A stretch of DNA of 15,181 nt from Candidatus Aminicenantota bacterium. GTDB lineage: Bacteria > Acidobacteriota > Aminicenantia > UBA2199. A model generated the notes under the pieces. The model made no database searches and had not been told where the DNA came from. It was given only the letters and a program-made list of their open reading frames with translations. A program made the translations under genes and the position numbers. Numbering within the stretch: the stretch's first letter is position 1; every line of letters begins with the position of its first letter. The DNA is taken from NCBI GenBank assembly GCA_023136725.1, contig JAGLQR010000014.1, positions 1-15,181 of the forward strand. The letters are read 5' to 3'. Positions 13,963-15,181 of the stretch are shown here, piece after piece.

Positions 13963-14898
13963 ATGAGATTCATTTTTATATTTATAGATGGAGTCGGGAT
14001 AGGGAAATCAAACGGCAATAATCCCTTTATTGCAGCTAACCCGAAAATATTGCGTTTATGGGATAACTCCGCAGTAGATCTTCCAAACTTCACCCTTAAG
14101 CCCATTGACCCTCTGCTGGGTATTGATGGAACCCCCCAGAGTGCTACCGGACAGACCACGATATTTACCGGAGTAAATATACCAAAACTTCTTTCAAAAC
14201 ATATCGGCTCCTTCCCGAACAAGATCATGCGAAAGGTGATAAGTGAGGAAAACCTCCTTGTTAAACTTAATAATTCAGGGAAAAAAGCAAAATTTATAAA
14301 TGCATATCCTCACCATTCCGAACTATTTTCTAACTCAAATGTTAATATTGACAAAGAGGGTAACCTGATTTTCTCCGATAACTTTCCGGATAAGTTCAAA
14401 AAGAGAATTTCTGTCACATCATCAATTCTTATTTCGAATAACGTCAAACCATTTGATACAGGAGATATAAAAGAAAAGCTATCACTATATCAGGATTATT
14501 CGAACAAATCTCTACTAAAATACGGCCTCGATCTTCCCGTTTTCTCCCCTGAGGATGCAGCAGAAGTACTATATAGAACTTCAGGAGATTTTGATCTTAT
14601 CCTTTACGAATTTTTCCAATCTGATATTTACGGCCACAGAAAGAATATTGCTGAACAGATAGAATTGATATCTGATCTGGATCTGCTTTTATCTACCCTT
14701 ATATCGTTAATGGATCGCAAGAAAGATACACTTCTCATAACGAGTGACCATGGGAATCTGGAGGACAATTCAAGTAAGGCTCATACACTGAATCCTGTAC
14801 CACTCATAACATGGGGAAGAAAAAACAATGAATTATCTGAAAACATTAATGACCTTTCCGGTATTACACCGGCTATTCTCAATTTTCTGAATTCCTGA
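13963..14898 (+). CDS. iPGM-like metalloenzyme (alkaline-phosphatase superfamily)
   Basis: A 311-residue protein with the metal-binding pattern of cofactor-independent phosphoglycerate mutase and relatives. Asp9 lies in F-I-D-G-V-G-I-G, and the likely nucleophile Ser60 lies in P-Q-S-A-T-G-Q-T-T. Further ligands are D221-x3-H225 in S-D-I-Y-G-H-R, D262-H263 in T-S-D-H-G-N, and His274 in A-H-T-L-N-P-V-P. All ligands are present, so it should be active with two divalent metals, probably Mn or Zn. It is far shorter than true iPGM (about 510 residues), and residues 60-220 are too short for the full phosphotransfer cap domain, so it is not the glycolytic mutase. The substrate is unknown. It starts 32 nt after murB with only a weak GAG upstream and is probably co-transcribed. 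Its 3' end overlaps tatD by 20 nt. Confidence 0.85.
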   Translation: MRFIFIFIDGVGIGKSNGNNPFIAANPKILRLWDNSAVDLPNFTLKPIDPLLGIDGTPQSATGQTTIFTGVNIPKLLSKHIGSFPNKIMRKVISEENLLVKLNNSGKKAKFINAYPHHSELFSNSNVNIDKEGNLIFSDNFPDKFKKRISVTSSILISNNVKPFDTGDIKEKLSLYQDYSNKSLLKYGLDLPVFSPEDAAEVLYRTSGDFDLILYEFFQSDIYGHRKNIAEQIELISDLDLLLSTLISLMDRKKDTLLITSDHGNLEDNSSKAHTLNPVPLITWGRKNNELSENINDLSGITPAILNFLNS

Positions 14899-15181
14899 TC
14901 TTATCGAAATTATTTTTTATTTCAATATTCAATTCTTCAGGTGATATCCCCTTGATATCAGCAATCCTGTCTGCAACTATCTTCACCCTTGAGGGATCAT
15001 TTGTTTTCCCTCTGAAAGGCTCAGGCGAAAGGTAAGGTGAATCTGTCTCGGAAAATATCCTTTCAACAGGTATCATCTTAACTATCTCTCTTAAGAAATC
15101 AGACTTCTTGAAAGTTACTATACCTGAGATAGAGATATAGTAACCTCTTGATATTATCTCTTTTGCATCTGTTATATTTCC
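14879..15181 (-). CDS. tatD: TatD-family metal-dependent hydrolase, C-terminal part (5' truncated by window)
   Basis: The frame is open from the right edge of the window; 100 residues are visible and the true start lies outside. The ATG at 15076 is internal. Family landmarks are G-Y-Y-I-S-I-S-G-I-V-T-F-K, then I-P-V-E-R-I-F-S-E-T-D-S-P-Y-L-S-P, in which the Asp is a metal ligand, followed by F-R-G-K-x-N-D-P and the terminal helix with I-A-D-I-K-G-I. TatD proteins are TIM-barrel nucleases of the amidohydrolase fold, with 3'-5' exonuclease activity shown for some; the precise role here is not deducible. It converges on the iPGM-like gene and overlaps it by 20 nt. Confidence 0.95.
   Translation of the reverse strand, partial: GNITDAKEIISRGYYISISGIVTFKKSDFLREIVKMIPVERIFSETDSPYLSPEPFRGKTNDPSRVKIVADRIADIKGISPEELNIEIKNNFDKIRNSEN

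Overview
This window looks like chromosomal DNA from a low-GC, diderm (Gram-negative) bacterium. The envelope genes point to two membranes: apolipoprotein N-acyltransferase, a lipoprotein with a lipobox, a secreted caspase-like protein and MurB. The archaeal/eukaryotic-type ProRS, the long TPR protein and the lipoprotein content would suit a spirochaete or a related uncultured lineage, but nothing seen here fixes the phylum. There are no tRNA or rRNA genes, insertion sequences, CRISPR arrays, integrases or other signs of a mobile island. It is compact housekeeping sequence with several unfamiliar proteins in between. No gene-free stretch exceeds about 165 bases.

Layout. (1) 1-658 (+): 3' part of lnt, converging on the next unit with a shared TTAA at the stops. 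(2) 3214-655 (-): a sigma-70-type promoter, a stand-alone sigma-54 activator (AAA+ plus Fis-type HTH, no sensor domain) and, 54 nt later, a secreted caspase-fold protein with two ungapped 132-residue repeats. (3) 7773-3358 (-): promoter, rplS with a roughly 96-residue charged N-terminal extension, rnhB (4-nt GTGA overlap) and a 1045-residue TPR protein (8-nt overlap). (4) 7792-9323 (+): proS, divergent from rplS with back-to-back promoters. (5) 9331-11523 (+): an apparently leaderless zinc-ribbon/FHA gene followed 4 nt later by a five-TM protein with an alkaline-phosphatase-like domain that seems to have lost its active site. (6) 11549-14898 (+): an apparently leaderless lipoprotein gene, murB (32-nt overlap) and an iPGM-like metalloenzyme with its metal ligands intact. 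(7) 15181-14879 (-): 3' part of tatD, overlapping the metalloenzyme gene tail-to-tail by 20 nt.

How the genes fit together. rplS, rnhB and proS serve translation and replication upkeep, and lnt and murB serve envelope biogenesis. The most distinctive content is the activator-caspase pair, the extended L19, the putative AlkP-fold pseudoenzyme behind an FHA gene, and two -10 boxes placed so close to start codons that the mRNAs should have almost no 5' leader. Five promoters recognised by eye all have TTGA-type -35 boxes and exactly 17-bp spacers. I found no complete new defence or mobile system. All family assignments are from motif reading without database searches.
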